Source: Ptiloglossa arizonensis
Taxonomy: Eukaryota > Arthropoda > Insecta > Hymenoptera > Colletidae
NCBI RefSeq assembly: GCF_051014685.1
Contig: NW_027478756.1
Span: 186,001-250,000 of the forward strand
DNA length: 64,000 nucleotides
Direction of reading: 5' to 3'
The notes below the pieces were generated by a model. It did no database searches, had not been told where the DNA came from, and saw only the letters and a program-made list of their open reading frames with translations. Positions within the stretch are counted from its first letter, which is position 1. Every line of letters begins with the position of its first letter. The translations under genes and the position numbers were made by a program. Positions 13,001 to 25,784 of the stretch are shown here, piece by piece.

Positions 13001-15570
13001 TCGAGTGTCACACTTGCGAAAATTTTGATGGTTTCTCAACCATTCCTTAACTTCAAACTCCCATATCTCGCGAACGGATTGACAAACTCGAGAAATTCCT
13101 ATTGCATCTGAAAGCAGAAAGTCGCCCGATTACAACGGTATGTGTATTTTTGCCCTAGGCCATAGTAGTTATTTGTTTCGAGTATCAGACTTGCGAAAAT
13201 TTTGATGGTTTCTCACCCATTCCTTAACTTCAAACTCCCACATCTCGCGAACGGATTGACGACCACGAGAAATTCCTATTGCATCTGAAAGCAGAAACTC
13301 GCCCGATTGCAAGGGTACGTGTATTTTTGCTCTAGGCCATAGTAGTTATTGGTTTCGAGTATCAGACATGCGAAAATTTTGATGGTTGCTCAACCATTTC
13401 TTAACTTCAAACTCCCATATCTCGCGAACGAATTGACGAACTCGAGAAATTCTTGTTGCATCTGAAAGCAGAAATTCGCCGGATTACAGCGGTATGTGTA
13501 TTTTGGCCCTAGGCCATAGTAGTTATTGTTTTCGAGTGTCACACTTGCGAAAATTTTGATGGTTTCTCAACCATTCCTTAACTTCAAACTCCCATATCTC
13601 GCGAACGGATTGACAAACTCGAGAAATTCCTATTGCATCTGAAAGTTGAAACTCGCCCCATTACAATGGTGTGTGTACTTTTCCCCTAGGCCATTCCATT
13701 TATTGGTTTCGAGTATCAGACCAGCGAAATTTTTGATGGTTTCTCAACCATTCCTTAACCTCAAACTCCCATATCTCGCGAACGGATTGACGAACACGAG
13801 AAATTCCTCTTGCATCTGAAAGTAGAAACTCGCCCGATTACAATGGTGTGTGTACTTTTCCCCTAGGCAATAGTAGTTATGGGTTTCGAGTATCAGACTT
13901 GCGAAAATTTTGATGGTTTCTCAAACATTCCTTAACTTCAAACTCCCATATCTCGCGAACGGATTGACGAACTCGAGAAATTCCTGTTGCATCTGAAAGT
14001 AGAAACTCGCCCGATTACAATTGTGTGTGTACTTCTTCCCTAGGCCATTCCAGTTATTGGTTTCGAGAATCAGACCAGCGAAATTTTTGATGGCTTCCCA
14101 ACCATTCCTTAACTTCAAACTCCCATATATCGCGAACGGATTGACGAACTCGAGAATTCTTATTTCATCTGAAAGTAGAAACTCGCCCGATTACAACGGT
14201 ATGTGTATTTTTCCCCTTGGCATCTGTAGTTATTGGTTTCGGGAATCAGACTTGCGAAAATTTTGATGGTTGCTCAACCATTCCTTAACTTCAAACTCCC
14301 TTTATCTCGCGAACGAATTGACGAACTCGCGAAATTCTTGTTGCATCTGAAAGCAGAAACTCGCCCGATTACAGCGGTGTGTGTATTTTTGCCCTAGGCC
14401 ATAGTAGTTATTGGTTTCGAGTATCAGACATGCGAAAATTTCGATGGTTTCTCAACCATTCCTTAACTTCAAACTCCCATATCTCGCGAACGGATTTACG
14501 AACTCGAGAAATTCCTCTTGCATCTGAAAGTAGAAACTCGCCCGATTACGACGGTGTGTGTACTTTTCCCCTAACTCATAGTAGTTATTGGTTTCGAGTA
14601 TCAGACTTGCGAAAATTTTGATGGTTTCTCAACCATTCCTTAACTTCAAACTCCCATATTTCGCGAACGGATTGACGAACTCGAGAAATTCCTCTTGCAT
14701 CTGAAAGTAGAAACTCGCCCGATTACAACGGTATGTGTATTTTTCCCCTAGGCCTCTGTAGTTATTGGTTTCGGGAATCAGACTTGCGAAAATTTTGATG
14801 GTTGCTCAACCATTCCTTAACTTCAAACTCCCATATCTCGCGAACGAATTGACGAACTCGAGAAATTCCTATTGCATCTGAAAGTAGAAACTCGCCCGAT
14901 TTCAACGCTATGTGTACTTTTCCCCTAGGCCATTCCAGTTATTGGATTCGAGTATCAAATCAGCGAAAATTTTGGTGGTTTCTCAACCATTCCTTAACTT
15001 CAAACTACCATATCTCGCGAAGGAATTGACGAACTCGAGAAATTCTTATTGCATCTGAAAGCAGAAACTCGCCCGATTACAACGGTATGTGTATTTTTGC
15101 CCTAGGCCATAGTAGTTATTGGTTTCGAGTATCAGACTTGCGAAAATTTTGATGGTTTCTCAACCATTCCTTAACTTCGAACTCCCATATCTCGCGAACG
15201 GATTGACGAACACGAGAAATTCCTATTGCATCTGACAGCAGGAACTCGCCCGATTTCAACGGTATGTGTACTTTTCCCTAGGCCATTCCAGTTATTGGTT
15301 TCGAGTATCAGACCAGCGAAAATTTTGATGGTTTCTCACCCATTCCCTAACTTCAAACTCCCATACTATATCTCGCGAACGGATTGACGAACTCCAGAAA
15401 TTCCTGTTGCATCTGAAAGTAGAATCTCGCCCGATTACATCGGTATGTGTATTTTTCCCCTAGGCCTTTGTAGTTATTGGTTTCGGGAATCAGACTTGCG
15501 AAAATTTTGATGGTTTCTCAACCATTCCTTAACTTCAAACTCCCATATCTCGCGAACGGATTGACGAACA
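10071..15570 (+). repeat. Block B, copy 1
   Basis: A run of about 31 monomers that reappears at 18216-23.9 kb. It starts at GGATTCACGATCTCGAG with GCACGATTACAACGGCATG and CCGTTGTAG. Anchor offsets to copy 2 are 8145 (10.07-11.3 kb), 7969 (near 11.49 kb), 8323 (near 11.66-12.19 kb), 7969 (12.58-14.98 kb) and 8323 (15.02-15.56 kb). The steps are -176, +354, -354 and +354, that is 1 or 2 whole monomers each. It includes a rare TTAATGGAACGG monomer doubled at 11293 and 11469, and a 5-bp insertion at about 15361. No gene seen. Confidence 0.85.
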
Positions 15571-18215
15571 CGAGAAATTCCTCTTGCATCTGAAAGTAGA
15601 AACTCGCCCGATTACAACGGTATGTGTATTCTTCCCCTAGGCCTTTGTAGTTATTGGTTTCGGGAATCAGGCTTGCGAAAATTTTGATGGTTGCTCAACC
15701 ATTCCTTAACTTCAAACTCCCATATCTCGCGAAGGAATTGACGAACTCGAGAAATTCTTATTGCATCTGAAAGCAGAAACTCGCCCGATTACAACGGTAT
15801 GTGTATTTTTGCCCTAGGCCTCAGTAGTTATTGGTTTCGAGTATCAGACATGCGAAAATTTTGATGGTTTCTCAACCGTTCCTTAACTTCAAACTCCCAT
15901 ATCTCGCGAACGAATTGACGAACTCGAGAAATTCCTGTTGCATCTGAAATCAGAAACTCGCCCGATTACAACGGTATGTCTATTTTTGCCCTAGGCCATA
16001 GCAGTTATTGGTTTCGAGTACCAGACATGCGAAAATTTTGATGGTTTCTCAACCATTCCTTAACTTCAAACTCCCATATCTCGCGAGCGGATTGACGAAC
16101 TCGAGAAATTCCTGTTGCATCTGAAAGGAGAAACTAGCCCGATTACAATGGTGTGTGTACTTCTCCCGTAGGCCATAGTAGTTATTGGTTTTGAGTATCA
16201 GACTTGCGAAGATTTTGATGGATTCTCAACCATTCCTTAACTTCAAACTCCCATATCTCGCGAACGGATTGACGGACTCGGGAAATTCCTGTTGCATCTG
16301 AAAGAAGAGACTCGCCCGATTACAACGGTATGTGTATTTTTGCCCTAGGCCATAGTAGTTATTCGTTTCGAGTATCAGACATGCGAAAATATTGATGGTT
16401 TCTCAACCATTCCTTAACATCAAACTCCCATATCTCGCGAACGGATTGACGAACTCGAGAAATTCCTATTGCATCTGAATGCAGAAACTCGCCCGATTTC
16501 AACGCTATGTGTACTTTTCCCCTAGGCCATTCCAGTTATTGGATTCGAGTATCAAATCAGCGAAAATTTTGGTGGTTTCTCAACCATTCCTTAACTTCAA
16601 ACTCCCATATCTCGCGAACGGATTGACGAACTCGAGAAATTCCTGTTGCATCTGAAAGGAGAAACTAGCCCGATTACAATGGTGTGTGTACTTCTCCCGT
16701 AGGCCATAGTAGTTATTGGTTTTGAGTATCAGACTTGCGAAAATTTTGATGGATTCTCAACCATTCCTTAACTTCAAACTCCCATATCTCGCGAACGGAT
16801 TGACGGACTCGGGAAATTCCTGTTGCATCTGAAAGAAGAGACTCGCCCGATTACAACGGAATGTGTATGTTTGCCCTAGTCCATAGTAGTATATTGGTTT
16901 CGAGTATCAGACTTGCGAAAATTTTGATGGTTTCTCAAACGTTCCTTAACTTCAAATTCCCATATCTCCCGAACGGACTGACTAACTCGAGAAATTCCTG
17001 TTGCATCCGAAAGTAGAAACTCGCCCGATTACAACGGTATGTGTATTTTCCCCCTAGGCCTTTGTAGTTATTGGTTTCGGGAATCAGGCTTGCGAAAATT
17101 TTGATGGTTGCTCAACCATTCCTTAACTTCAAACTCCCATATCTCGCGAACGGATTGACCAACTCGAGAAATTCCTGTTGCATCTGAAAGTAGAAACTCG
17201 CCCGAATACAGCGGTAAGTGTACTTTTCCCCTAGGCCATTCCAGTTATTGGTTTCGAGTATCAGACCAGCGAAATTTTTGATGGTTTCTCAACCATTCCT
17301 TAACTTCAAACTCCCATATCTCGCGAACGGATTGACGAACTCGAGAAATTCCTATTGCATCTGAAAGCAGAAACTCGCTCGATTACAACGGTATGTGTAT
17401 TTTTGCGATAGGCCAAAGTAGTTATTGGTTTCGAGTATCAGACCAGCGAAATTTTTGATGGTTTCTCGACCATTCCTTAACTTCAAACTCCCATATCTCG
17501 CGAACGGATTGACGAACTCGAGAAATTCCTATTGCATCTGAAAGCAGAAACTCGCCCGATTACAACGGTATGTATATTTTTGCCCTAGGCCAAAGTAGTT
17601 ATTGGTTTCGGGAATCAGACTTGCGAAAATTTTGATGGTTTCTCAAACATTCCTTAACTTCTAACCCCCATATCTCGCGAACGGATTGACGATCTCGAGA
17701 AATTCCTGTTGCAACTGAAAGTAGAAACACGCCCGATTGCAGTGGTGTGTGTACTTTTCCCCTAGGCCATTCCAGTTATTGGTTTCGAGTATCAGACCAG
17801 CGAAATTTTTGATGGTTTCTCAACCATTCCTTAACTTCAAACTCCCATATCTCGCGAACGGATTGACGAACTCGAGAAATTCCTATTGCATCTGAAAGCA
17901 GAAACTCGCCCGATTACAACGGTATGTGTATTTTTGCGATAGGCCAAAGTAGTTATTGGTTTCGAGTATCAGACCAGCGAAATTTTTGATGGTTTCTCGA
18001 CCATTCCTTAACTTCAAACTCCCATATCTCGCGAACGGATTGACGAACTCGAGAAATTCCTATTGCATCTGAAAGCAGAAACTCGCCCGATTACAACGGT
18101 ATGTATATTTTTGCCCTAGGCCAAAGTAGTTATTGGTTTCGAGTATCAGACTTGCGAAAATTTTGATGGTTTCTCAACCGTTCCTTAACTTCAAACTCCC
18201 ATATCTCGCGAACGG
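15571..18215 (+). repeat. Satellite segment between the two block B copies
   Basis: About 15 monomers. The first part (to about 17.0 kb) carries the GGAGAAACTAGCCCG / GACGGACTCGGG module twice, near 16127 and 16660. The second part has a 3-monomer tandem duplication: TTTTGCGATAGG at 17401 and 17932, and TCTCGACCATTCC about 531 bp apart, exactly 3 x 177. The copy at 16845-16861 has the best CENP-B-box-like match seen (8 of 9). No gene seen. Confidence 0.75.
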
Positions 18216-21200
18216 ATTCACGATCTCGAGAAATTCCTGTTGCATCTGAAAGTAGAAACTCGCACGATTACAACGGCATGTGTATTTTTCCCCTAGGCCG
18301 TTGTAGTTATTGGTTTCGGGAATCAGACTTGCGAAAATTTTGATGGTTTCTCAAACATTCCTTAACTTCTAACCCCCATATCTCGCGAACGGATTGACGA
18401 TCTCGAGAAATTCCTGTTGCATCTGAAAGTAGAAACACGCCCGATTGCAGTGGTGTGTGTACTTTTCCCCTAGGCCATTCCAGTTATTGGTTTCGAGTAT
18501 CAGACCAGCGAAATTTTTGATGGTTTCTCAACCATTCCTTAACTTCAAACTCCCATATCTCGCGAACGGATTGACGAACTCGAGAAATTCCTGTTGCATC
18601 TGAAAGTAGAAACTCGCCCGATTACAGCGGTGTGTGTATTTTTGCCCTAGGCCATAGTATTTATTGGTTTCGTGTATCAGGGTTGCAAAAATTTTGATGG
18701 TTTCTCAACGATTCCTTAAGTTCGAACTCTCATACCTCGCGAACGGATTCACGAACTTGAGAAATTCCTGTTGCATCTGAAAGTAGAAACTCGCACGATT
18801 ACAACGGCATGTGTATTTTTCCCCTAGGCCTTTGTAGTTATTGGTTTCGGGAATCAGACTTGCGAAAATTTTGATGGTTTCTCAACCATTCCTTAACTTC
18901 TAACCCCCATATCTCGCGAACGGATTGACGATCTCGAGAAATTCCTGTTGCATCTGAAAGTAGAAACACGCCCGATTGCAGTGGTGTGTGTACTTTTCCC
19001 CTAGGCCATTCCATTTATTGGTTTCGAGTATCAGACCAGCGAAAATTTTGATGGTTTCTCAACCATTCCTTAACTTCAAACTCCCATATCTCGCGAACGG
19101 TTTGACGAACTCGAGAAATTCCTGTTGCATCTGAAAGTAGAAACTCGCCCGATTACAATGGTGTGTGTACTTTTCCCCTAGGCCGTTCCAGTTATTGGTT
19201 TCGAGTATCAGACCAGCGAAATTTTTGATGGTTTCTCAACCATTCCTTAACTTCAAACTCCCATATCTCGCGAACGGATGGACGAACTCGAGAAATTCCT
19301 GTTTCATCTGAAAGTAGAAATTCGCCCGATTACAACGGTATGTGTATTTTCCCCTAGGCCATTGTAGTTATTGGTTTCGAATATCAGACATGCAAAAATT
19401 TTGATGGTTTCTCAACCATTCCTTAACTTCAAACTCCCATATTAATGGAACGGATTGACGAACTCTAGAAATTCTTATTGCATCTGAAAGCAGAAACTCG
19501 CCCGATTACATCGGTGTGTGCATTTTTGCCCTAGGCCATAGTAGTTATTGGTTTCGAGTATCAGACTTGCGAAAATTTTGATGGTTTCTCAACCATTCCT
19601 TAACTTCAAACTCCCATATCTCGCGAACGGTTTGACGAACTCGAGAAATTCCTGTTGCATCTGAAAGTAGAAACTCGCCCGATTACAATGGTGTGTGTAC
19701 TTTTCCCCTAGGCCATTCCAGTTATTGGTTTCGAGTATCAGACCAGCGAAAATTTTGATGGTTTCTCAACCATTCCCTAACTTCAAACTCCCATATCTCG
19801 CGAACGGATTGACGAACTCGCGAAGTTCCTGTTGCCTCTGAAAGTAGAAGCTCGCCCCATTACAATGGTGTGTGTACTTTTCCCCTAGGCCATTCCAGTT
19901 ATTCGTTTCCAGTATCAGACTTGCGAAATTTTTTATGGTTTCTCAACCATTCCTTAACTTCAAACTCCCATATCTCGCGAACGGATGGACGAACTCGAGA
20001 AATTCCTGTTTCATCTGAAAGTAGAAATCCGCCCGATTACAACGGTATGTGTATTTTTCCCCTAGGCCATTGTAGTTATTGGTTTCGAGTATCACACCTG
20101 CGAAAATTTTTATTGTTGCTCAACCATTCCTTAACTTCAAACTCCCATATCTCGCGAACGGATTGACGAACTCGAGAAATTCCTCTTGCATCTGAAAGTA
20201 GAAACTCGCCCGATTACAACGGTATGTGTATTTTTCCCGTAGGCATCTGCAGTTATCGGTTTCGGGAATCAGACATGCGAAAATTTTGATGGTTGCTCAA
20301 CCAATCCTTAACTTCAAACTCCCGTATCTCGCGAACGAATTGACGAACTCGAGAAATTCCTATTGCATCTGAAAGCAGAAACTCGCCCGATTACAACGGT
20401 ATGTGTATTTTTGCCCTAGGCCTCTGTAGTTATTGGTTTCGAGTATCAGACTTGCGAAAATTTTGATGGGTTCTCAACCATTCCTTAATTTCAAACTCCC
20501 ATATCTCGCGTACGGATTGAAGAACTCGAGAAATTCCTGTTGCATCTGAAAGCAGAAAGTCGCCCGATTACAACGGTATGTGTATTTTTGCCCTAGGCCA
20601 TAGTAGTTATTGGTTTCGAGTATCAGACATGCGAATATTTTGATGGTTTCTCAACTATTCCTCATCTTCAAACTCCCATATCTCGCGAACGGAGTGACGA
20701 ACACGAGAAATTCCTATTGCATCTGAAAGCAGAAACTCGCCCGATTTCAACGGTATGTGTACTTTTCCCCTAGGCCTTTGTAGTTATTGGTTTCGGGAAT
20801 CAGACTTGCGAAAATTTTGATGGTTGCTCAACCATTCCTTAACTTCAAACTCCCATATCTCGCGAACGGATTGACGAACTCGAGAAATTCCTGTTGCATC
20901 TGAAAGCAGAAACTCGCGCGATTACAACGGTATGTATATTTTAACCCTAGGCCTTTGTAGTTATTGGTTTCGAGAATCAGACATGCGAAAATTTTTATGG
21001 TTGCTCAACTATTCCTTAACTTCAAACTCCCATATCTCGCGAACGAATTGACGAACACGAGAAATTCTTGTTGCATCTGAAAGCAGAAACTCGCCCGATT
21101 ACAACGGTATGTGTATTTTTCCCCTAGGCCTTTGTAGTTATTTGTTTCGAGTATCAGACTTGCGAAAATTTTGATGGTTTCTCACCCATTCCTTAACTTC

Positions 21201-23934
21201 AAACTCCCACATCTCGCGAACGGATTGACGACCACGAGAAATTCCTATTGCATCTGAAAGCAGAAACTCGCCCGATTGCAAGGGTACGTGTATTTTTGCT
21301 CTAGGCCATAGTAGTTATTGGTTTCGAGTATCAGACATGCGAAAATTTTGATGGTTGCTCAACCATTTCTTAACTTCAAACTCCCATATCTCGCGAACGA
21401 ATTGACGAACTCGAGAAATTCTTGTTGCATCTGAAAGCAGAAATTCGCCGGATTACAGCGGTATGTGTATTTTGGCCCTAGGCCATAGTAGTTATTGTTT
21501 TCGAGTGTCACACTTGCGAAAATTTTGATGGTTTCTCAACCATTCCTTAATTTCAAACTCCCATATCTCGCGAACGGATTGACAAACTCGAGAAATTCCT
21601 ATTGCATCTGAAAGTTGAAACTCGCCCCATTACAATGGTGTGTGTACTTTTCCCCTAGGCCATTCCAGTTATTGGTTTCGAGTATCAGACCAGCGAAATT
21701 TTTGATGGTTTCTCAACCATTCCTTAACCTCAAACTCCCATATCTCGCGAACGGATTGACGAACACGAGAAATTCCTCTTGCATCTGAAAGTAGAAACTC
21801 GCCCGATTACAATGGTGTGTGTACTTTTCCCCTAGGCAATAGTAGTTATGGGTTTCGAGTATCAGACTTGCGAAAATTTTGATGGTTTCTCAAACATTCC
21901 TTAACTTCAAACTCCCATATCTCGCGAACGGATTGACGAACTCGAGAAATTCCTGTTGCATCTGAAAGTAGAAACTCGCCCTATTACAATTGTGTGTGTA
22001 CTTCTTCCCTAGGCCATTCCAGTTATTGGTTTCGAGAATCAGACCAGCGAAATTTTTGATGGCTTCCCAACCATTCCTTAACTTCAAACTCCCATATATC
22101 GCGAACGGATTGACGAACTCGAGAAATTCTTATTGCATCTGAAAGTAGAAACTCGCCCGATTACAACGGTATGTGTATTTTTCCCCTTGGCATCTGTAGT
22201 TATTGGTTTCGGGAATCAGACTTGCGAAAATTTTGATGGTTGCTCAACCATTCCTTAACTTCAAACTCCCATATCTCGCGAACGAATTGACGAACTCGCG
22301 AAATTCTTGTTGCATCTGAAAGCAGAAACTCGCCCGATTACAGCGGTGTGTGTATTTTTGCCCTAGGCCATAGTAGTTATTGGTTTCGAGTATCAGACAT
22401 GCGAAAATTTCGATGGTTTCTCAACCATTGCTTAACTTCAAACTCCCATATCTCGCGAACGGATTGACGAACGCGAGAAATTCCTCTTGCATCTGAAAGT
22501 AGAAACTCGCCCGATTACGACGGTGTGTGTACTTTTCCCCTAACTCATAGTAGTTATTGGTTTCGAGTATCAGACTTGCGAAAATTTTGATGGTTTCTCA
22601 ACAATTCCTTAACTTCAAACTCCCATATTTCGCGAACGGATTGACGAACTCGAGAAATTCCTCTTGCATCTGAAAGTAGAAACTCGCCCGATTACAACGG
22701 TATGTGTATTTTTCCCCTAGGCCTCTGTAGTTATTGGTTTCGGGAATCAGACTTGCGAAAATTTTGATGGTTGCTCAACCATTCCTTAACTTCAAACTCC
22801 CATATCTCGCGAACGAATTGACGAACTCGAGAAATTCCTATTGCATCTGAAAGTAGAAACTCGCCCGATTTCAACGCTATGTGTACTTTTCCCCTAGGCC
22901 ATTCCAGTTATTGGATTCGAGTATCAAATCAGCGAAAATTTTGGTGGTTTCTCAACCATTCCTTAACTTCAAACTCCCATATCTCGCGAACGGATTGACG
23001 AACTCGAGAAATTCCTCTTGCATCTGAAAGTAGAAACTCGCCCGATTACGATGGTGTGTGTACTTTTCCCCTAACTCATAGTAGTTATGGGTTTCGAGTA
23101 TCAGACTTGCAAAAATTTTGATGGTTTCTCAACCATTCCTTAACTTCAAACTCCCATATCTCGCGAACGGATTGACGAACTCGAGAAATTCCTCTTGCAT
23201 CTGAAAGTAGAAACTCGCCCGATTACAACGGTATGTGTATTCTTCCCCTAGGCCTTTGTAGTTATTGGTTTCGGGAATCAGGCTTGCGAAAATTTTGATG
23301 GTTGCTCAACCATTCCTTAACTTCAAACTCCCATATCTCGCGAAGGAATTGACGAACTCGAGAAATTCTTATTGCATCTGAAAGCAGAAACTCGCCCGAT
23401 TACAACGGTATGTGTATTTTTGCCCTAGGCCATAGTAGTTATTGGTTTCGAGTATCAGACTTGCGAAAATTTTGATGGTTTCTCAACCATTCCTTAACTT
23501 CAAACTCCCATATCTCGCGAACGGATTGACGAACACGAGAAATTCCTATTGCATCTGACAGCAGGAACTCGCCCGATTTCAACGGTATGTGTACTTTTCC
23601 CTAGGCCATTCCAGTTATTGGTTTCGAGTATCAGACCAGCGAAAATTTTGATCGTTTCTCACCCATTCCCTAACTTCAAACTCCCATACTATATCTCGCG
23701 AACGGATTGACGAACTCCAGAAATTCCTGTTGCATCTGAAAGTAGAATCTCGCCCGATTACATCGGTATGTGTATTTTTCCCCTAGGCCTTTGTAGTTAT
23801 TGGTTTCGGGAATCAGACTTGCGAAAATTTTGATGGTTTCTCAACCATTCCTTAACTTCAAACTCCCATATCTCGCGAACGGATAGACGAACACGAGAAA
23901 TTCCTGTTGCATCTGAAAGTAGAAACACGCCCGA
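18216..23934 (+). repeat. Block B, copy 2
   Basis: This is the second copy of the block at 10071-15570, collinear with it except for whole-monomer gains and losses. Relative to copy 1 it lacks one of the doubled TTAATGGAACGG monomers and about two monomers at the region equivalent to 12.2-12.56 kb. It has about two extra near 19.62-19.98 kb and two near 22.97-23.33 kb. The stretch 21890-22087 is almost identical to 13921-14118, including the rare TTCCCAACC variant. The similarity fades at about 23.9 kb, where block C begins. Confidence 0.85.
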
Positions 23935-25784
23935 TTACAATGGTGTGTGTACTTTTCCCCTAGGCCATAGTAGTTATTGCTTTCGAGTATCAGACTTGCG
24001 AAAATTTTGTTGGATTCTTAACCATTCCTTAACTTCAAACTCCCATATCTCGCGAACAAATTGACGACCTCGAGATATTCTTGTTGCATCTGAAAGAAGG
24101 AACTCGCCCGATTACAGCGGTGTGTGTATTTTTGCCCTAGTCCATAGTAGTTATTGGTTTCGAGTATTAGACTTGCGAAAATTTTGATGGTTTCTCAAAC
24201 GTTTCTTAACTTCAAACTCCCATATCTCGCGCACGGATTGACGTACTCGAGAAATTCCTGTTGCATCTGAAAGTAGAAACTCGCCCGATTGCAGCGGTAT
24301 GTGTATTTTTGCCCTGGGCCATAGTAGTTATTGTTTTCGAGTATCAGACTTGCGAAAATTTTGATGGTTTCTCAACCACTCCTTAATTTCGAACTCCCAT
24401 ATCTCGCGACCGGATTGACGAACTCGAGAAATTCCTATTGCATCTGAAAGCAAAAACTCGCCCGATTTCAACGCTATGTGTACTTTTCCCCTAGGCCATT
24501 CCAGTTATTGGATTCGAGTATCAAATCAGCGAAAATTTTGGTGGTTTCTCAACCATTCCTTAACTTCAAACTCCCATATCTCGCGAACGGATTGACGCAC
24601 TCGAGAAATTACTGTTGCATCTGAAAGGAGAAACTAGCCCGATTACAATGGTGTGTGTACTTCTCCCGTAGGCCATAGTAGTTATTGGTTTTGAGTATCA
24701 GACTTGCGAAAATTTTGATGGATTCTCAACCATTCCTTAAATTCAAACTCCCATATCTCGCGAACGGATTGACGGACTCGGGAAATTCCTGTTGCATCTG
24801 AAAGAAGAGACTCGCCCGATTACAACGGTATGTGTATTTTTGCCCTAGTCCATAGTAGTTATTGGTTTCGAGTATCAGACTTGCGAAAATTTTGATGGTT
24901 TCTCAAACGTTCCTTAACTTCCAATTCCCATATCTCCCGAACGGACTGACTAACTCGAGAAATTCCTGTTGCATCTGAAAGTAGAAACTCGCCCGATTAC
25001 AATGGTATGTGTTTTTTTTCCCTAGGCCTTTGTAGTTATTGGATTCGGGAATCAGACTTGCGAAAATATTGATGGTTTCTCAACCATTCCTTAACTTCAA
25101 ACTGCCATATCTCGCGAACGGATTGACGAACACGAGAAATTCCTATTGCATTTGAAAGCAGAAACTCGCCCGATTTCAACAGTATGTGTACTTTTCCCCT
25201 AGGCCTTTGTAGTTATTGGTTTCGGGAATCAGAGATGCGAAAATTTTGATGGTTTCTCAACCATTCCTTAACATCAAACTCCCATGTCTCGCGAACGGAT
25301 TGACGAGCTCGAGAAATTCCTATTGCATCTGAAAGCAGAAACTCGCCCGATTTCAACGCTATGTGTACTTTTCCCCTAGGCCATTCCAGTTATTGGATTC
25401 GAGTATCAAATCAGCGAAAATTTTGGTGGTTTCTCAACCATTCCTTAACTTCAAACTCCCATATCTCGCGAACGGATTGACGAACTCGCGAAATTCCTGT
25501 TGCACATGAAAGTAGAAACTCGCCCGATTACAGTGGAGTGTGTACTTTTCCCCTAGGCCATAGTATTTATTGGTTTCGAGTATCAGACTTGCGAAAATTT
25601 TGATGGTTTCTCAAACGTTCCATAACTTGAAACTCCCATATCTCGCGAACGGATTGACGAACTCGAGAAATTCCTGTTGCATCTGAAGTAGAAACTCGCC
25701 CGATTACAATGGTGTGTGTACTTTTCCCCTAGGCCATAGTAGTTATTGGTTTCGAGTATCAGACTTGCGAAAATTTTGTTGGAT

